From Methylobacterium sp. NMS14P (GTDB lineage Bacteria > Pseudomonadota > Alphaproteobacteria > Rhizobiales > Beijerinckiaceae), in assembly GCF_028583545.1 (NCBI RefSeq), contig NZ_CP087106.1, positions 992,001-1,056,000 of the forward strand: 64,000 nt of DNA. The letters are read 5' to 3'. The position numbers were made by a program, and so were the translations under genes. Below, piece after piece: positions 48,458-57,639 of the stretch (position 1 is its first letter; every line of letters begins with the position of its first letter). The notes beneath the pieces were generated by a model. It was not told where the DNA came from. It did no database searches and was given only the letters and a program-made list of their open reading frames with translations.

Positions 48458-50308
48458 TTGACCCGTCCCGCCCCGTCCCTGCGGTCGCACCAGCGCGCGC
48501 TGATGGCCCTGGTCGCGGCCATGGCGAGCGGGGAGGCGGCCCATGTCCGGAAGATCCTGGCCGCGGTCACGCCGGGCGGCGGCAAGTCGCTGCTGCCGGT
48601 CATCGCCGCGCACCGGCTGATCGCGGCGGGGCTCGTCGAGCGCGTGGTCTGGGTGGTGCCGCGGGATTCCCTGCGGCTACAGGCCGAGGAGGCCTTCGCC
48701 GACCCGCTGTGGCGCGCGGCCTTCGGGCACGCCCTCAGCGTGCGGGCCGCCGACAACGAGCGCGACCCGGCGCGGGGTCTGGCCGGCTACGTCACCACCT
48801 ATCAGGCGGTCGCCGCCGCCCCGGCGCTCCACCTCGCGGAGGCGCGGGCGCACCGCACCCTGCTGGTGGTCGACGAGGTCCATCACCTGCCGGTCCCCGG
48901 CCGCCCGGGCGCCGACGAGACCACCGCGGAGGACGCCGAGGCGGGCGCGTGGTCCCGCGCGATGCTGCCCGTCATGGAGGCGGCGACCGTGCGCCTGTAC
49001 CTGTCCGGGACGCTGGAGCGGGCGGACGGGCGGCGGATCCTCGGGCTGCCCTACCAGGCCGCCGCGCCCGGCCGCGGGCCAGAACTCGACCTCGACGCCC
49101 CCGGCCTCGCGGTCATCGGGTACTCGCGGGCGCAGGCGCTGGCCGAGCGGGCGGTGCTGCCGGTGACGTTCGGCGCCATCGACGGCGAGGCGAGCTGGCT
49201 GGAGGGCGGCCGGATCGCGGGCGACAGCCCGCGCGTCGGGCCGCACCGGCTGGGCGCGGGCTCGGTCCGGATCACCACCCGGCCGGCCCTGTTCACCGCC
49301 CTGCGGACCGGCTTCGCCCGCGACCTTCTGAGCGAGGCGTTCTTCGCCACGAAGCGCCTGCGCGCCCGGCGCCGGGCCGAGCGCGATCTCCCGCCCGGCG
49401 AGCCGGCCCGGGGGCTCGGCAAGCTCCTCGTGGTGGCGCCCGATCAGGCGAGCGCGCGGGCCTATCTCGCGACCCTGCGGGACTGGATGCCCGCCGGGCA
49501 GGGCGCGCGCGATGTCCGCCTCGCGACCTCCGGCCAGGGCGACGCCCACGCGGCCCTGGCCGCGTTCCGGCTCACGCCGGAGCCGGCCGTGCTGGTGACG
49601 GTGGCGATGGCGTACGAGGGTCTCGACGCCCCGGAGGTCGCGGTGGTCGCGGCCCTGACGCATATCCGCTCCCGGCCCTGGCTCGAGCAGATGCTCGCCC
49701 GGGCCACCCGGGTCGACCCCCATGCCGGGCCCTACGACGGGCAGCAGGCGCTGATCTTCCACCCGGACGACCCGCTCTTCGCCCGGTTCCGCCTGGAACT
49801 CGAGACCGAGCAGGGCAGCAGCGTCCGGCCGCCCCGCGAGCGGCCGGCGAGCGCCGTCGTACCCGAGCGGACCCGCTGGCGCGACGACGAGCCGGGCGGG
49901 ATCACGCCCCTGGAGAGCAACGCGATCGGGATGCGCTACGCCCTGCTGCGCCCGCGCCTCCCCGAACCGGTTCCCGCGGCGCCCGCGCCCGAACCGCCCT
50001 CCGTCACCGAGCGGACCCTGCGCCAGCGGCTCGCAGCCGCGGTGGCCGCCCAGGCGGTCGAGGACGAGACCTCCCTGCGCGTGCCCCGCGGTGGCAACCT
50101 CGCCCACCGCTACAACGCCGTTCTCAAGCGGGTGCTCGGCAAGGGCCGCGCGACCATGACCCTCCCGGAGCTGGAGGCGGCCCTGTCCTGGCTCGAGCGC
50201 AACCGCCTCTCCGACCATCTCGATCGCCTCGACGGCGACGCCCGCTACGCGTGGTCCGCCCGGCAGCGCCGCGGGCGCTGGCAGCCGGAGCGCGTCGCCG
50301 GCCGCTGA
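48458..50308 (+). CDS. DEAD/DEAH-type superfamily 2 helicase
   Basis: A protein of about 616 aa. LRSHQRALMALV near residue 8 resembles a Q-like motif, TPGGGKS (38-44) is Walker A, LLVVDEVHHL near 139 is motif II, LSGTLER motif III, and TRSRPWLEQ-like HIRSRPWLEQMLARATR is motif VI. The C-terminal 90 residues (LAHRYNAVLKRVLGKG, then LPELEAALSWLERNRLSDHL) form a small helical domain. The TTG at 48458 is a provisional start: it sits just before the first motif, and the frame is open upstream to 48206 but without a ribosome binding site or conserved motifs. A 107-aa partner follows. The role is probably DNA repair or a mobile-element function. Confidence 0.78.
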   Translation: MTRPAPSLRSHQRALMALVAAMASGEAAHVRKILAAVTPGGGKSLLPVIAAHRLIAAGLVERVVWVVPRDSLRLQAEEAFADPLWRAAFGHALSVRAADNERDPARGLAGYVTTYQAVAAAPALHLAEARAHRTLLVVDEVHHLPVPGRPGADETTAEDAEAGAWSRAMLPVMEAATVRLYLSGTLERADGRRILGLPYQAAAPGRGPELDLDAPGLAVIGYSRAQALAERAVLPVTFGAIDGEASWLEGGRIAGDSPRVGPHRLGAGSVRITTRPALFTALRTGFARDLLSEAFFATKRLRARRRAERDLPPGEPARGLGKLLVVAPDQASARAYLATLRDWMPAGQGARDVRLATSGQGDAHAALAAFRLTPEPAVLVTVAMAYEGLDAPEVAVVAALTHIRSRPWLEQMLARATRVDPHAGPYDGQQALIFHPDDPLFARFRLELETEQGSSVRPPRERPASAVVPERTRWRDDEPGGITPLESNAIGMRYALLRPRLPEPVPAAPAPEPPSVTERTLRQRLAAAVAAQAVEDETSLRVPRGGNLAHRYNAVLKRVLGKGRATMTLPELEAALSWLERNRLSDHLDRLDGDARYAWSARQRRGRWQPERVAGR

Positions 50309-50331
50309 AACGCCCGGGCAAGGAGACAGCC

Positions 50332-50655
50332 GTGACCGAGAGCCTGCCCGCCGCCTTCGCCGCGACACTCACCGCGTCCGAGCCGCCGAGCGGCTGGATC
50401 GCCCCGCTCGCAGCGCTCTGGTGGCTCGCCCGGGAGGCGTCCGGCCCCGCCTCCGCCGCCTGGGAGCGGGCCCACCGCCTCGTGCAGGACGCCGGCGGGC
50501 CCGACGCGGCCTGGGTCCACGCCCATCTCCACCGAGTCGAGGGCGACGACGGTAATGCGCGCTACTGGTACGCCCGCGCCGGCCGCCCGGTCCCGAACAG
50601 CACGCTCGCGGAGGAGCGGACCGCGCTCGTCGCCGCCCTCTGGGCACCCTCCTGA
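50332..50655 (+). CDS. Conserved hypothetical protein, 107 aa
   Basis: A 107-aa helical protein with hallmark HAHLHRVEGDDGNARYWYAR near residues 70-90, a pattern of a small alpha-helical family seen in proteobacteria without assigned function. The GTG at 50332 is preceded by AAGGAG at 50320-50325, a strong site six bases upstream. It begins 24 bp after the helicase stop, so the two genes are one transcription unit. Function is unknown. Confidence 0.75.
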   Translation: MTESLPAAFAATLTASEPPSGWIAPLAALWWLAREASGPASAAWERAHRLVQDAGGPDAAWVHAHLHRVEGDDGNARYWYARAGRPVPNSTLAEERTALVAALWAPS

Positions 50656-50776
50656 TCGCTCCGGGCGGCGCCGCGCCGACCGTCCCGTGCCCGGCGAATC
50701 GCGGAACGCCGAGGCTCACAGCCAGTTGAATGGCCGCCCGGCGCGGAGATCGGGCCTCGATTATCGGAGCGGATCC

Positions 50777-51190
50777 ATGAGCCTCCTCGGCAGCATCGTC
50801 AGCAAGATCCTCCATCCGTTCGGTGGCGGCACAGCGGACGCCGCCCCCGCGCCCAACGCCGGCTCCGGCGGCCCGGCCGGCACCAGCACGCCCTCCACCC
50901 CGTCGGCCCCCGGCACGGCCGGCGGCAGCGAGCCGGTGGACGTCGCGGCGGTGCTCACCGGCCTCGCCGAGAAGAATCCCCAGACGCTCGACTGGCGCCA
51001 CTCGATCGTCGACCTGATGAAGCTGCTGGGCCTCGATTCCGGCCTCGCCTCGCGCAAGCAGCTCGCCGACGAGCTCCACTACACCGGCGACAAGGATGAT
51101 TCGGCGAGCATGAACATCTGGCTGCACAAGCAGGTCATGCAGAAGCTCGCCGAGAACGGCGGCAAGGTTCCGGACGACCTGAAGCACTAG
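50777..51190 (+). CDS. DUF3597 domain-containing protein
   Basis: A 137-aa protein. The N-terminus MSLLGSIVSKILHPFGG is followed by a Gly/Ala/Pro/Ser-rich linker (about 18-55) and a compact domain (VDVAAVLTGLAEKNPQTLDW, then SIVDLMKLLGLDSGLASRK, then ELHYTGDKDDSASMNIWLHK) matching the DUF3597 family, whose members resemble LysM-associated or small cytoplasmic helical proteins. The linker plus conserved C-terminus is usual for the family. It stands alone downstream of the 107-aa gene. Confidence 0.82.
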   Translation: MSLLGSIVSKILHPFGGGTADAAPAPNAGSGGPAGTSTPSTPSAPGTAGGSEPVDVAAVLTGLAEKNPQTLDWRHSIVDLMKLLGLDSGLASRKQLADELHYTGDKDDSASMNIWLHKQVMQKLAENGGKVPDDLKH

Positions 51191-51395
51191 AGCATCGAGC
51201 CCGGACCCTCTGAGCATCGCCGCGGACGGTCTCGACCGGCACCGCGGCGATGTCGCTTCTTGAGGGCGTCGCGCGCCGGCCGTTCATCTCCTTTGCGACA
51301 CTGGCAGGGTGCCCCTTGCGGCGCCCCCGTCTTTCCCGGTCACATCGCCCGCGTCACGCAGCGCCGAATCGATCGCTGCCGAGGAGCGAGCGATC

Positions 51396-52067
51396 ATGGC
51401 GATCCCGACCGGGGACTACAGCGGCGCCTTTCGGACATCCCCTGTCGCCACGATCGCCGCGGCGGTCGCCCGCGGTGACGTGGAACGCATCGCCGCGCTG
51501 GCGCCCGGCCTGGATCTCTCGATCCGCGGTGACCGGAACCTCACGCTGCTCGAATGGGCGATCTGGAACGCGCGGCCGCACGCCGTGTCGGCCCTGCTCG
51601 ACGCGGGCGCGGACCCGTCCGTGCCGGGGCTCGATCAGGAGACCGTGCTGCACATGGCGGCGATGGTCGAGGACCCGGCCTACCTGGAGATCCTGCTGCG
51701 GCACGGCGCGCCGGTCGACCCCGTGAGCCCGCGCGGTCAGTGGACGCCGCTGTTCCGCGCCGTCCAGAACCGCCGCGAGACGCAGATCGCGCTGCTGCTG
51801 CGGGCCGGCGCGGATCCGAACCGGATCGACGCCACCGGCAACTCGCTGCTGCACGTGGCCGCGCAGGTCGGCGCGGCCAATCCCTGGGTGCTGAGGCTGC
51901 TCGAGGCCGGAATCGACCCGACCTTGCGCAACGCGCAGCGGAAGACCTTCCAGCCGTACTTCTTCACCACCCCGGAGCGCCTGCTCAACGACACCGCGCG
52001 CGAGACCCGCGCGGCGGTCCGCGCGTGGCTCGCCCGGCACGGCGTCCCCGCGGAGACGGGGCGCTGA
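51396..52067 (+). CDS. Ankyrin repeat protein
   Basis: A 223-aa protein with about four ankyrin repeats between residues 25 and 170, recognised by the pattern of TLLEWAIWNARPHAVSALLD, AGADPSVPG, TVLHMAAMVEDPAYLEILL, HGAPVDP, TPLFRAVQNRRETQIALLL, RAGADPNRID and LLHVAAQVGAAN. Ankyrin stacks bind other proteins. The ATG at 51396 is preceded by GAGGAG at nine bases; an upstream GTG at 51309 would add 29 residues lacking a ribosome binding site. No partner is obvious nearby. Confidence 0.85.
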   Translation: MAIPTGDYSGAFRTSPVATIAAAVARGDVERIAALAPGLDLSIRGDRNLTLLEWAIWNARPHAVSALLDAGADPSVPGLDQETVLHMAAMVEDPAYLEILLRHGAPVDPVSPRGQWTPLFRAVQNRRETQIALLLRAGADPNRIDATGNSLLHVAAQVGAANPWVLRLLEAGIDPTLRNAQRKTFQPYFFTTPERLLNDTARETRAAVRAWLARHGVPAETGR

Positions 52068-52089
52068 CGGAGCCGCGCCGGGATCCGCG

Positions 52090-53217
52090 TCAGCGCCCGG
52101 TGCGGACCCGGGTCCAGAGGCGGGTGACGAAGCGCTGGGTGCGGTCGTCCCAGGCGGTGTTGATGGACAGGCGCTGCATCGTCGCCTCGTCCGGGTAGAT
52201 GCCGGGATTGCTCAGGATCTCGGGCTTCACGAACTTCTTAGCCGCGAGGTTGCCGCTGGCGTAGGAGACGAAGTTGGTGTTGGCCGCCGCCACCTCGGGC
52301 CGCATCATGTAGTCGATGAAGGCCAGCGCCTCGGCCGGGTGGGCGGCATCCTTCGGGATCGCGAAGGTGTCGAACCACATCAGCGCGCCTTCCTTCGGCA
52401 CGACGTAGGCGATGTCGATCCCGTTCTTGGCCTCCTCGGCGCGGCGCTTGGCCTGCATGATGTCGCCCGAGTAGCCGACGGCCAGGCAGATGTCGCCGTT
52501 GGCCAGCGCCTGGATGTACTCCGACGAGTGGAACTTCCGCACGGCGCCGCGCACCTTGTAGAGGGCGTCGGTCACCAGGGTCAGGTCGTCCCAGCGCTTC
52601 GAATCCGCCTTCGCGCCGAAGGCCGGGAGCATGCTGGGGATCAGGTCCTCGGGGCTGTCGAGCATCATGATCCCGCACTCCCTCAGCTTGTTCGCCGAGG
52701 CGGGATTGAGGACGACGGACCACGAGTTCACCGTCGCGTTGGCGCCCAGGCGCTCGCGGACGGCGGCGACGTTGTAGCCGATGCCGGTCGTGCCCCACAT
52801 GTAGTCGACGGCGTAGGTGTTGCCGGGATCGTAGGCTGCCAGCCGGCTGCTCACCTCGGGCCAGAGGTTGCCGAGGTTCTTCAGCCTGGACTTGTCGAGG
52901 GGCAGGAACGCGCCGGCCCGGATCAGGCGCTGCAGGTACGGCCCCGACGGCACGACGATGTCGTAGCCCGACCGGCCGGCGAGCAGCTTGGTCTCCAGGA
53001 TCTCGTTGTTGTCGTAGGTGTCGTAGACGACCTTGATCCCGGTCTCGCGGGTGAAGGCCTCGAGCACCTGCGGGTCGATATAGTCCGACCAGTTGTAGAT
53101 GTTGACGACACGCTCCTCGGCGGCCGGTGCCGGCCGCACGAGGGGCAGGACCGCCAGGAGCCCTCCCGCGAGGACGGCCGCAGCCGCCGCCAGGACGCTC
53201 CGGCGCGGGCCGTTCAC
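52090..53217 (-). CDS. Polyamine-type ABC transporter substrate-binding protein (PotF/PotD-like)
   Basis: A 375-aa periplasmic binding protein of SBP_bac_8 type. It has a signal peptide (MNGPRRSVLAAAAAVLAGGL, cleavage near residue 33), then VVNIYNWSDYIDPQVLEAF and VYDTYDNNEILETKLLAG, the classic start of putrescine-binding PotF, and VDYMWGTTGIGYN. The GTG at 53217 overlaps the RidA stop in a GTGA arrangement. No permease or ATPase adjoins. It could bind putrescine, spermidine or a related amine. Confidence 0.88.
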   Translation of the reverse strand: MNGPRRSVLAAAAAVLAGGLLAVLPLVRPAPAAEERVVNIYNWSDYIDPQVLEAFTRETGIKVVYDTYDNNEILETKLLAGRSGYDIVVPSGPYLQRLIRAGAFLPLDKSRLKNLGNLWPEVSSRLAAYDPGNTYAVDYMWGTTGIGYNVAAVRERLGANATVNSWSVVLNPASANKLRECGIMMLDSPEDLIPSMLPAFGAKADSKRWDDLTLVTDALYKVRGAVRKFHSSEYIQALANGDICLAVGYSGDIMQAKRRAEEAKNGIDIAYVVPKEGALMWFDTFAIPKDAAHPAEALAFIDYMMRPEVAAANTNFVSYASGNLAAKKFVKPEILSNPGIYPDEATMQRLSINTAWDDRTQRFVTRLWTRVRTGR

Positions 53218-53570
53218 CGGCTCCTCGCGGCCACGACCACGATCTCGACGAGATACTCGGGTGCGGCGAGCTTGGCCTCGACGGTGGCGCGGGCCGGCGG
53301 GTTCTCCGGGGCGACCCAGGCGTCCCAGGCGGCGTTCATCTCGGCGAAGGTCGCGATATCGGCGAGGTAGACGGTGGCCGAGAGGATCCGCGCCTTGTCG
53401 CTGCCGGCCGCGGCCAGGAGCCGGTCGATCTCCGACAGGATCTGCTGGGTCTGGATCGTGACCCCGGTGCCGACCGTGTCGGACGCGACCTGCCCGGCGA
53501 GGTAGACCATGTCGCCGAAGGTGACGGCCTGCGACATCCGCTTGCCCGGCTCGATCCGCTGAATGTCCAT
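53214..53570 (-). CDS. RidA family protein
   Basis: A 118-aa YjgF/YER057c/UK114 protein, usually a trimeric 2-aminoacrylate/imine deaminase. GKRMSQAVTFGDMVYLAGQV near the N-terminus and PPARATVEAKLAAPEYLVEI near the C-terminus carry the conserved Arg and Glu that bind the carboxylate. The ATG at 53570 follows GGAGA by nine bases; a GTG at 53582 would include that site. It leads a two-gene coupled unit with the polyamine-type binding protein, suggesting imine cleanup in amine catabolism. Confidence 0.87.
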   Translation of the reverse strand: MDIQRIEPGKRMSQAVTFGDMVYLAGQVASDTVGTGVTIQTQQILSEIDRLLAAAGSDKARILSATVYLADIATFAEMNAAWDAWVAPENPPARATVEAKLAAPEYLVEIVVVAARSR

Positions 53571-53752
53571 ACCCGTCTCCACATCCTCGAGAACCGGCGT
53601 ATCTGCCGCCGCACCGGCCTAGCCGTAAAGGGCCGCGCGCGCACGCGCCGCGGGAACCCGAGGAAAATCGTCATCGCCGGCCAGGGTGCGGGCAACCGTC
53701 GCGGGCCTCGAAGCGTTCTGCCGCCATCGACAATCACGCCTTGGGGTCAGTC

Positions 53753-54016
53753 ATGGGTATTCTCTGGACCATCATCATCGGGTTTCTCGCCGGCGTCATC
53801 GCCAAGTTCCTCATGCCGGGCCCGAACGAGCCCGCCGGCTTCATCCTGACCACGATCCTCGGCATCGTCGGCGCCTTCGTGGCGACCTTCCTGGGCCAGG
53901 CGATCGGGTGGTACGGCCCCAACCAGGGCGCGGGCTTCATCGGCGCCATCGTGGGTGCCGTGGTCGTGCTGTTCATCTACGGGCTGATCGCCGGCCGCCG
54001 CACCACCACCTACTGA
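53753..54016 (+). CDS. GlsB/YeaQ/YmgE family stress-response membrane protein
   Basis: An 87-aa protein with three membrane segments: MGILWTIIIGFLAGVIAKFL, then PAGFILTTILGIVGAFVATF and GAGFIGAIVGAVVVLFIYGL, with the family's G-rich turns and the PGPNEP motif. These small proteins are induced by stress in several bacteria, with unclear biochemical role. The ATG at 53753 gives the usual short N-terminus. A strong terminator follows. Confidence 0.9.
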   Translation: MGILWTIIIGFLAGVIAKFLMPGPNEPAGFILTTILGIVGAFVATFLGQAIGWYGPNQGAGFIGAIVGAVVVLFIYGLIAGRRTTTY

Positions 54017-54042
54017 CCCGTCCGGCAGGTCCGGATACGACG

Positions 54043-54070
54043 AGGGGCGCCCCGCGGGGCGCCCCTTTCT
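54043..54070 (+). terminator. Rho-independent terminator after the GlsB-family gene
   Basis: AGGGGCGCCC-CGCG-GGGCGCCCCT (54043-54066) is a perfect 10-bp stem followed by TTCT, 26 bp after the stop codon. Confidence 0.85.
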
Positions 54071-54121
54071 CATTGTCGGTCTGCCGCATTCCGGTCGGGA
54101 GCGCCCACTCGAGCGCGCCTC

Positions 54122-54213
54122 CGTCATCACGAGCACAGCGACGTGACCCAGGGCAGCGCGACGATGTCGAACGTCGCGCTGCCTGGATTGCTTCGCTGCG
54201 CTCGCAAAGACGG
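54122..54213. repeat. 92-bp palindromic dispersed repeat, copy 2
   Basis: The same element as at 20771-20862: left arm 54122-54151 (CGTCATCACGAGCAC ... GACCCAG), right arm 54183-54213 (CTGGATTGCTTCGCTG ... AAAGACGG). Length is identical and the inner part is also self-complementary. It lies between the GlsB-family gene and the DUF2892-like gene. Confidence 0.8.
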
Positions 54214-54242
54214 TGACGTTGAGGCCCTCGAACGGCTTGGGC

Positions 54243-54464
54243 TCAGAGATGCTCGGACGCGGCCTTCACGGCGCAGTGGCCGGTCGCGCCCCGGACCGCC
54301 AGACCGACGCCGACCACGAGCGCCAGCAGGCTCAGGAGCTTGTTGGGACGGGGCTGCGCTGCGGCCGCCGCGATGCCGAGGCCCAGCGCGACCGAGACGG
54401 CGCGCTCCGTCGTCGACAGGTTCGGCTGCCCGCTGAAGATGTCGTGCATCATGTCGTTGGCCAT
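54243..54464 (-). CDS. DUF2892-like small membrane protein
   Basis: A 73-aa protein: MANDMMHDIFSGQPNLSTTE leads to two membrane segments (RAVSVALGLGIAAAAAQ and LLSLLALVVGVGLAVRGATG) followed by HCAVKAASEHL, a pattern typical of DUF2892 (YgaP C-terminal-like) proteins. The ATG at 54464 is preceded by CGGAGA at five bases. A longer upstream frame would cross the pnp terminator. Function is unknown. Confidence 0.8.
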   Translation of the reverse strand: MANDMMHDIFSGQPNLSTTERAVSVALGLGIAAAAAQPRPNKLLSLLALVVGVGLAVRGATGHCAVKAASEHL

Positions 54465-54556
54465 GAGGGTCTCCGGTTGGGAAGTCGCGGGGGAACGCGG
54501 CATCCGGCGCCCCGTTCCCGGTCGACGACCGATGGGTGCGCCTGCCGGAGACGCAA

Positions 54557-54588
54557 CAAAAAGGGCGCGGCCCCGGAGGACCGCGCCC
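54557..54588 (-). terminator. Rho-independent terminator after pnp
   Basis: On the minus strand GGGCGCGG (54588-54581) and CCGCGCCC (54570-54563) form an 8-bp stem with a 10-nt loop, followed by TTTTT (54562-54558). It ends the rpsO-pnp transcript 50 bp after the pnp stop. Confidence 0.9.
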
Positions 54589-54637
54589 AGCTGAGACATC
54601 CCGCGCCGACCGCGGACGGCGCGAGCGTCCCGCGTGC

Positions 54638-56857
54638 TTACTCGCCGGCCTCGCGGCGGCGCTCGCCGCGATGGCGGCCGCCCTCGCGGGGCTCGCGCGG
54701 CTCCTCGCCGCGCTCGGCCCGGTCGGCGTCGCGCTGCGCCTTGATCTTGTCGGTGATGTCCTCGCCCGTCTGCTGGTCGACGACCTTCATGGACAGGCGG
54801 ATCTTGCCGCGGTCATCCTGACCGAGGAACTTCACCTTGACCTTGTCGCCTTCCTTGACGACGTCCTGAACCTTGGCGACCCGCTGGGCGGCGAGCTCCG
54901 AGATGTGGACCAGGCCGTCCTTCGCGCCGAAGAAGTTCACGAAGGCACCGAACTCCATGCACTTCACGATCGTGCCGTCGTAGATCACGCCGACCTCCGG
55001 CTCCGCCACGATCGAGCGGATCCAGTTGTAGGCTGCCTTGATCGCCTTGCCGTCGGCAGAGGCGATCTTCACGACGCCGGTATCCTCGATGTTGATCTTG
55101 GCGCCGGTCTTCTCGACGATCTCGCGGATCACCTTGCCGCCGGTGCCGATCACGTCGCGGATCTTGTCCGTCGGGATCTGCATCGTCTCGATGCGCGGCG
55201 CGTACTCGCCCAGCTCCGGACGGGCAGCGGTCAGGGCCTTGGCCATCTCGGCGAGGATGTGGGCGCGCCCGTCCTTCGCCTGGTCGAGGGCGACCCGCAT
55301 GATCTCCTCGGTAATGCCGGCGATCTTGATGTCCATCTGGAGCGAGGTCACGCCCTCGTCCGTGCCGGCCACCTTGAAGTCCATGTCGCCGAGGTGATCC
55401 TCGTCGCCCAGGATGTCGGACAGGACCGCGAAGCGCTCACCCTCGAGGATGAGGCCCATGGCGATGCCGGCCACCGGACGGCGCAGCGGGACGCCGGCAT
55501 CCATCAGCGACAGCGAGCCGCCGCAGACGGACGCCATCGAGGACGAGCCGTTGGACTCGGTGATCTCCGACACGACGCGGATCGTGTAGGGGAACTCGTG
55601 GGCCGGCGGCAGGACCGGACGGATCGCCCGCCAAGCGAGCTTGCCGTGGCCGATCTCGCGACGGCCCGGCGAGCCCATCCGGCCGGTCTCACCGACGCTG
55701 TAGGGAGGGAAGTTGTAGTGGAGCAGGAAGCGCTCCTTGTAGGTGCCTTCCAGCGCGTCGATGAACTGCTCGTCCTCGCCGGTGCCCAGCGTCGCCACGA
55801 CGAGCGCCTGGGTCTCGCCGCGGGTGAACAGGGCCGAGCCGTGGGCGCGGGGCAGCACGCCGACCTCGGAGAGGATCGAGCGGACCGTCTTCACGTCGCG
55901 GCCGTCGATGCGGGCGCCGCTGTCGAGGATGTTCCAGCGGACCACCTTCGACTGGGCCTCCTTGAAGGCCGCCTTGACCTTCTCGGCCGGGTACTTCTCG
56001 GCGCCCTCGGGGCAGAGGGCGGCCATCACCTTCGCCTTCACGGCGTCGACGGCGGCGTAGCGCTCCTGCTTGACGGTCTTGGTGTAGGCGGCGCGCAGCT
56101 CCGCCTCGCAGACCTCGAGGACGGCCTTCTCGACGTCGGCGTTCTCGGGGGCCTTGAAGTCGCGCGGCTCCTTGGCGGCCTTCTCGGCCAGGCGGATGAT
56201 CGCCTCGATCACCGGCTGGAAGTGCTTGTGGCCGAACATCACGGCGCCGAGCATCACGTCCTCGGAGAGCTCCTTGGCCTCCGACTCGACCATCAGCACC
56301 GCGTCCTGCGTGCCGGCGACGACGAGGTCGAGGCTGGACTCTTCCTTGGTCTCGGTGACCAGCGGGTTCAGCCGGTAGCCGCCGTTGATGTAGCCGACGC
56401 GGGCGCCGCCGATCGGGCCCATGAACGGCACGCCCGACAGGGTCAGGGCCGCGGAGGCCGCGACCATCGCGACGATGTCGGGATCGTTCTCGAGGTCGTG
56501 GGTCAGGACAGTGACGACGACCTGCGTGTCGTTGCGCCAGCCCTCGATGAAGAGCGGGCGGATCGGGCGGTCGATCAGGCGGGAGACCAGGGTCTCCTTC
56601 TCGGAGGGCCGGCCCTCGCGCTTGAAGTAGCCGCCCGGGATGCGGCCGGCGGCGTAGGCGCGCTCCTGGTAGTTCACGGTGAGCGGCATGAAGTCGATGC
56701 CGGGCTTCGGCTCCTTGGCGGCGACCACGGTCGCGAGCACCGAGGTCTCACCGTAGGTGGCGATGACGGCACCGTCGGCCTGGCGCGCGACCTTGCCGGT
56801 CTCCAGGACGAGCTTGCGGTCGCCCCACATCAGCTCTTCGCGTTGAACGTCGAACAT
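54638..56857 (-). CDS. pnp: Polyribonucleotide nucleotidyltransferase (PNPase)
   Basis: Phosphorolytic 3'-to-5' RNA exonuclease. The 739-aa protein has two RNase PH domains (about 10-230 and 310-550; [20 protein letters not shown] and [20 protein letters not shown] in the first, [20 protein letters not shown] in the second), a KH domain near 560-615 ([20 protein letters not shown]) and an S1 domain near 625-695 ([21 protein letters not shown]). The ATG at 56857 gives [12 protein letters not shown]. It lies downstream of rpsO with an intervening hairpin, as in E. coli. Confidence 0.97.
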   Translation of the reverse strand: MFDVQREELMWGDRKLVLETGKVARQADGAVIATYGETSVLATVVAAKEPKPGIDFMPLTVNYQERAYAAGRIPGGYFKREGRPSEKETLVSRLIDRPIRPLFIEGWRNDTQVVVTVLTHDLENDPDIVAMVAASAALTLSGVPFMGPIGGARVGYINGGYRLNPLVTETKEESSLDLVVAGTQDAVLMVESEAKELSEDVMLGAVMFGHKHFQPVIEAIIRLAEKAAKEPRDFKAPENADVEKAVLEVCEAELRAAYTKTVKQERYAAVDAVKAKVMAALCPEGAEKYPAEKVKAAFKEAQSKVVRWNILDSGARIDGRDVKTVRSILSEVGVLPRAHGSALFTRGETQALVVATLGTGEDEQFIDALEGTYKERFLLHYNFPPYSVGETGRMGSPGRREIGHGKLAWRAIRPVLPPAHEFPYTIRVVSEITESNGSSSMASVCGGSLSLMDAGVPLRRPVAGIAMGLILEGERFAVLSDILGDEDHLGDMDFKVAGTDEGVTSLQMDIKIAGITEEIMRVALDQAKDGRAHILAEMAKALTAARPELGEYAPRIETMQIPTDKIRDVIGTGGKVIREIVEKTGAKINIEDTGVVKIASADGKAIKAAYNWIRSIVAEPEVGVIYDGTIVKCMEFGAFVNFFGAKDGLVHISELAAQRVAKVQDVVKEGDKVKVKFLGQDDRGKIRLSMKVVDQQTGEDITDKIKAQRDADRAERGEEPREPREGGRHRGERRREAGE

Positions 56858-56916
56858 TCTCGATCTCTTCCTTGCCTGCGGCGGGCCCAAGCCCGGCGCC
56901 GCCCGGGGGCAAGACG

Positions 56917-56957
56917 GCGAGACACTGCGCCGGAAAATCCTCGGCGAAGTGTCTCGC
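56917..56957 (-). promoter_or_regulatory. Long hairpin in the rpsO-pnp intergenic leader
   Basis: GCGAGACACT (56917-56926) and AGTGTCTCGC (56948-56957) are a perfect 10-bp inverted repeat, extended inward past one mismatch by CGCCG/CGGCG, with loop GAAAATCCT. The 41-nt structure lies 60 bp before the pnp start. In E. coli RNase III cleavage of a pnp leader stem permits PNPase autoregulation; this stem is a candidate for the same role. The structure is visible, the role inferred. Confidence 0.65.
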
Positions 56958-57078
56958 GATCCTGCCCCGACGCTGGCGCCTCGAAGCGGCCCGTTTGTCG
57001 GGAGGCCGGACCCATTCCGGCAGCCCGCGATGGTGAAACGCGGCCCCGGGCCGGGCCCGGAACCGCGCGTAGCGCGCC

Positions 57079-57348
57079 TTAGCGGCGGATGCCGAGACGC
57101 TCGATGAGGGCGCGGTAGCGGGCCTCGTCCTTGCGCTTGACGTAGTCGAGCAGCGAGCGGCGCTGCGAGACCAGCTTCAGCAGGCCGCGGCGGGAATGGT
57201 TGTCCTTGCCGTGGGTCTTGAAGTGGCCGGTCAGGTTGGTGATCCGCTCGGTGAGGATCGCCACCTGGACCTCGGGGGACCCGGTGTCCTTGGCGTCCTT
57301 GCGGTGTTCCTTGATGAGCGCGGTCTTGCGCTCTGCCGTGATCGACAT
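57079..57348 (-). CDS. rpsO: 30S ribosomal protein S15
   Basis: An 89-aa protein of normal S15 length: [20 protein letters not shown], then [40 protein letters not shown] and [12 protein letters not shown]. It binds 16S rRNA helices 20-22 and is needed for assembly of the platform. It precedes pnp on the same strand with 221 bp between them, including a long hairpin. Confidence 0.97.
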
Positions 57349-57639
57349 CGCGTGCCTTTCGGGTTGTGCTGGTCGGATGCGGCGCCCCCAACGGGCGCGC
57401 GCGGGCTCGGCGTTCGGCCGGTGCCGGGATGTCGTCCAGCACGGTCACAGCGCCAAGCGGCTCAAGCCCCGCCCGGCAAGCCGGGTCGAGGCCGCGCGAT
57501 CCATACACGAAACCGACGGTTATGCCAGTCCCGAGCCGGGCGGGCCGCGGCGGCCGCGCGTCGCGGCGGGCCGGCCTCGCCAAAAGAACGGTTAACGCCC
57601 CCGTGCTACCCGGAACCGCTCACGAACCGCGGCCCGGCG

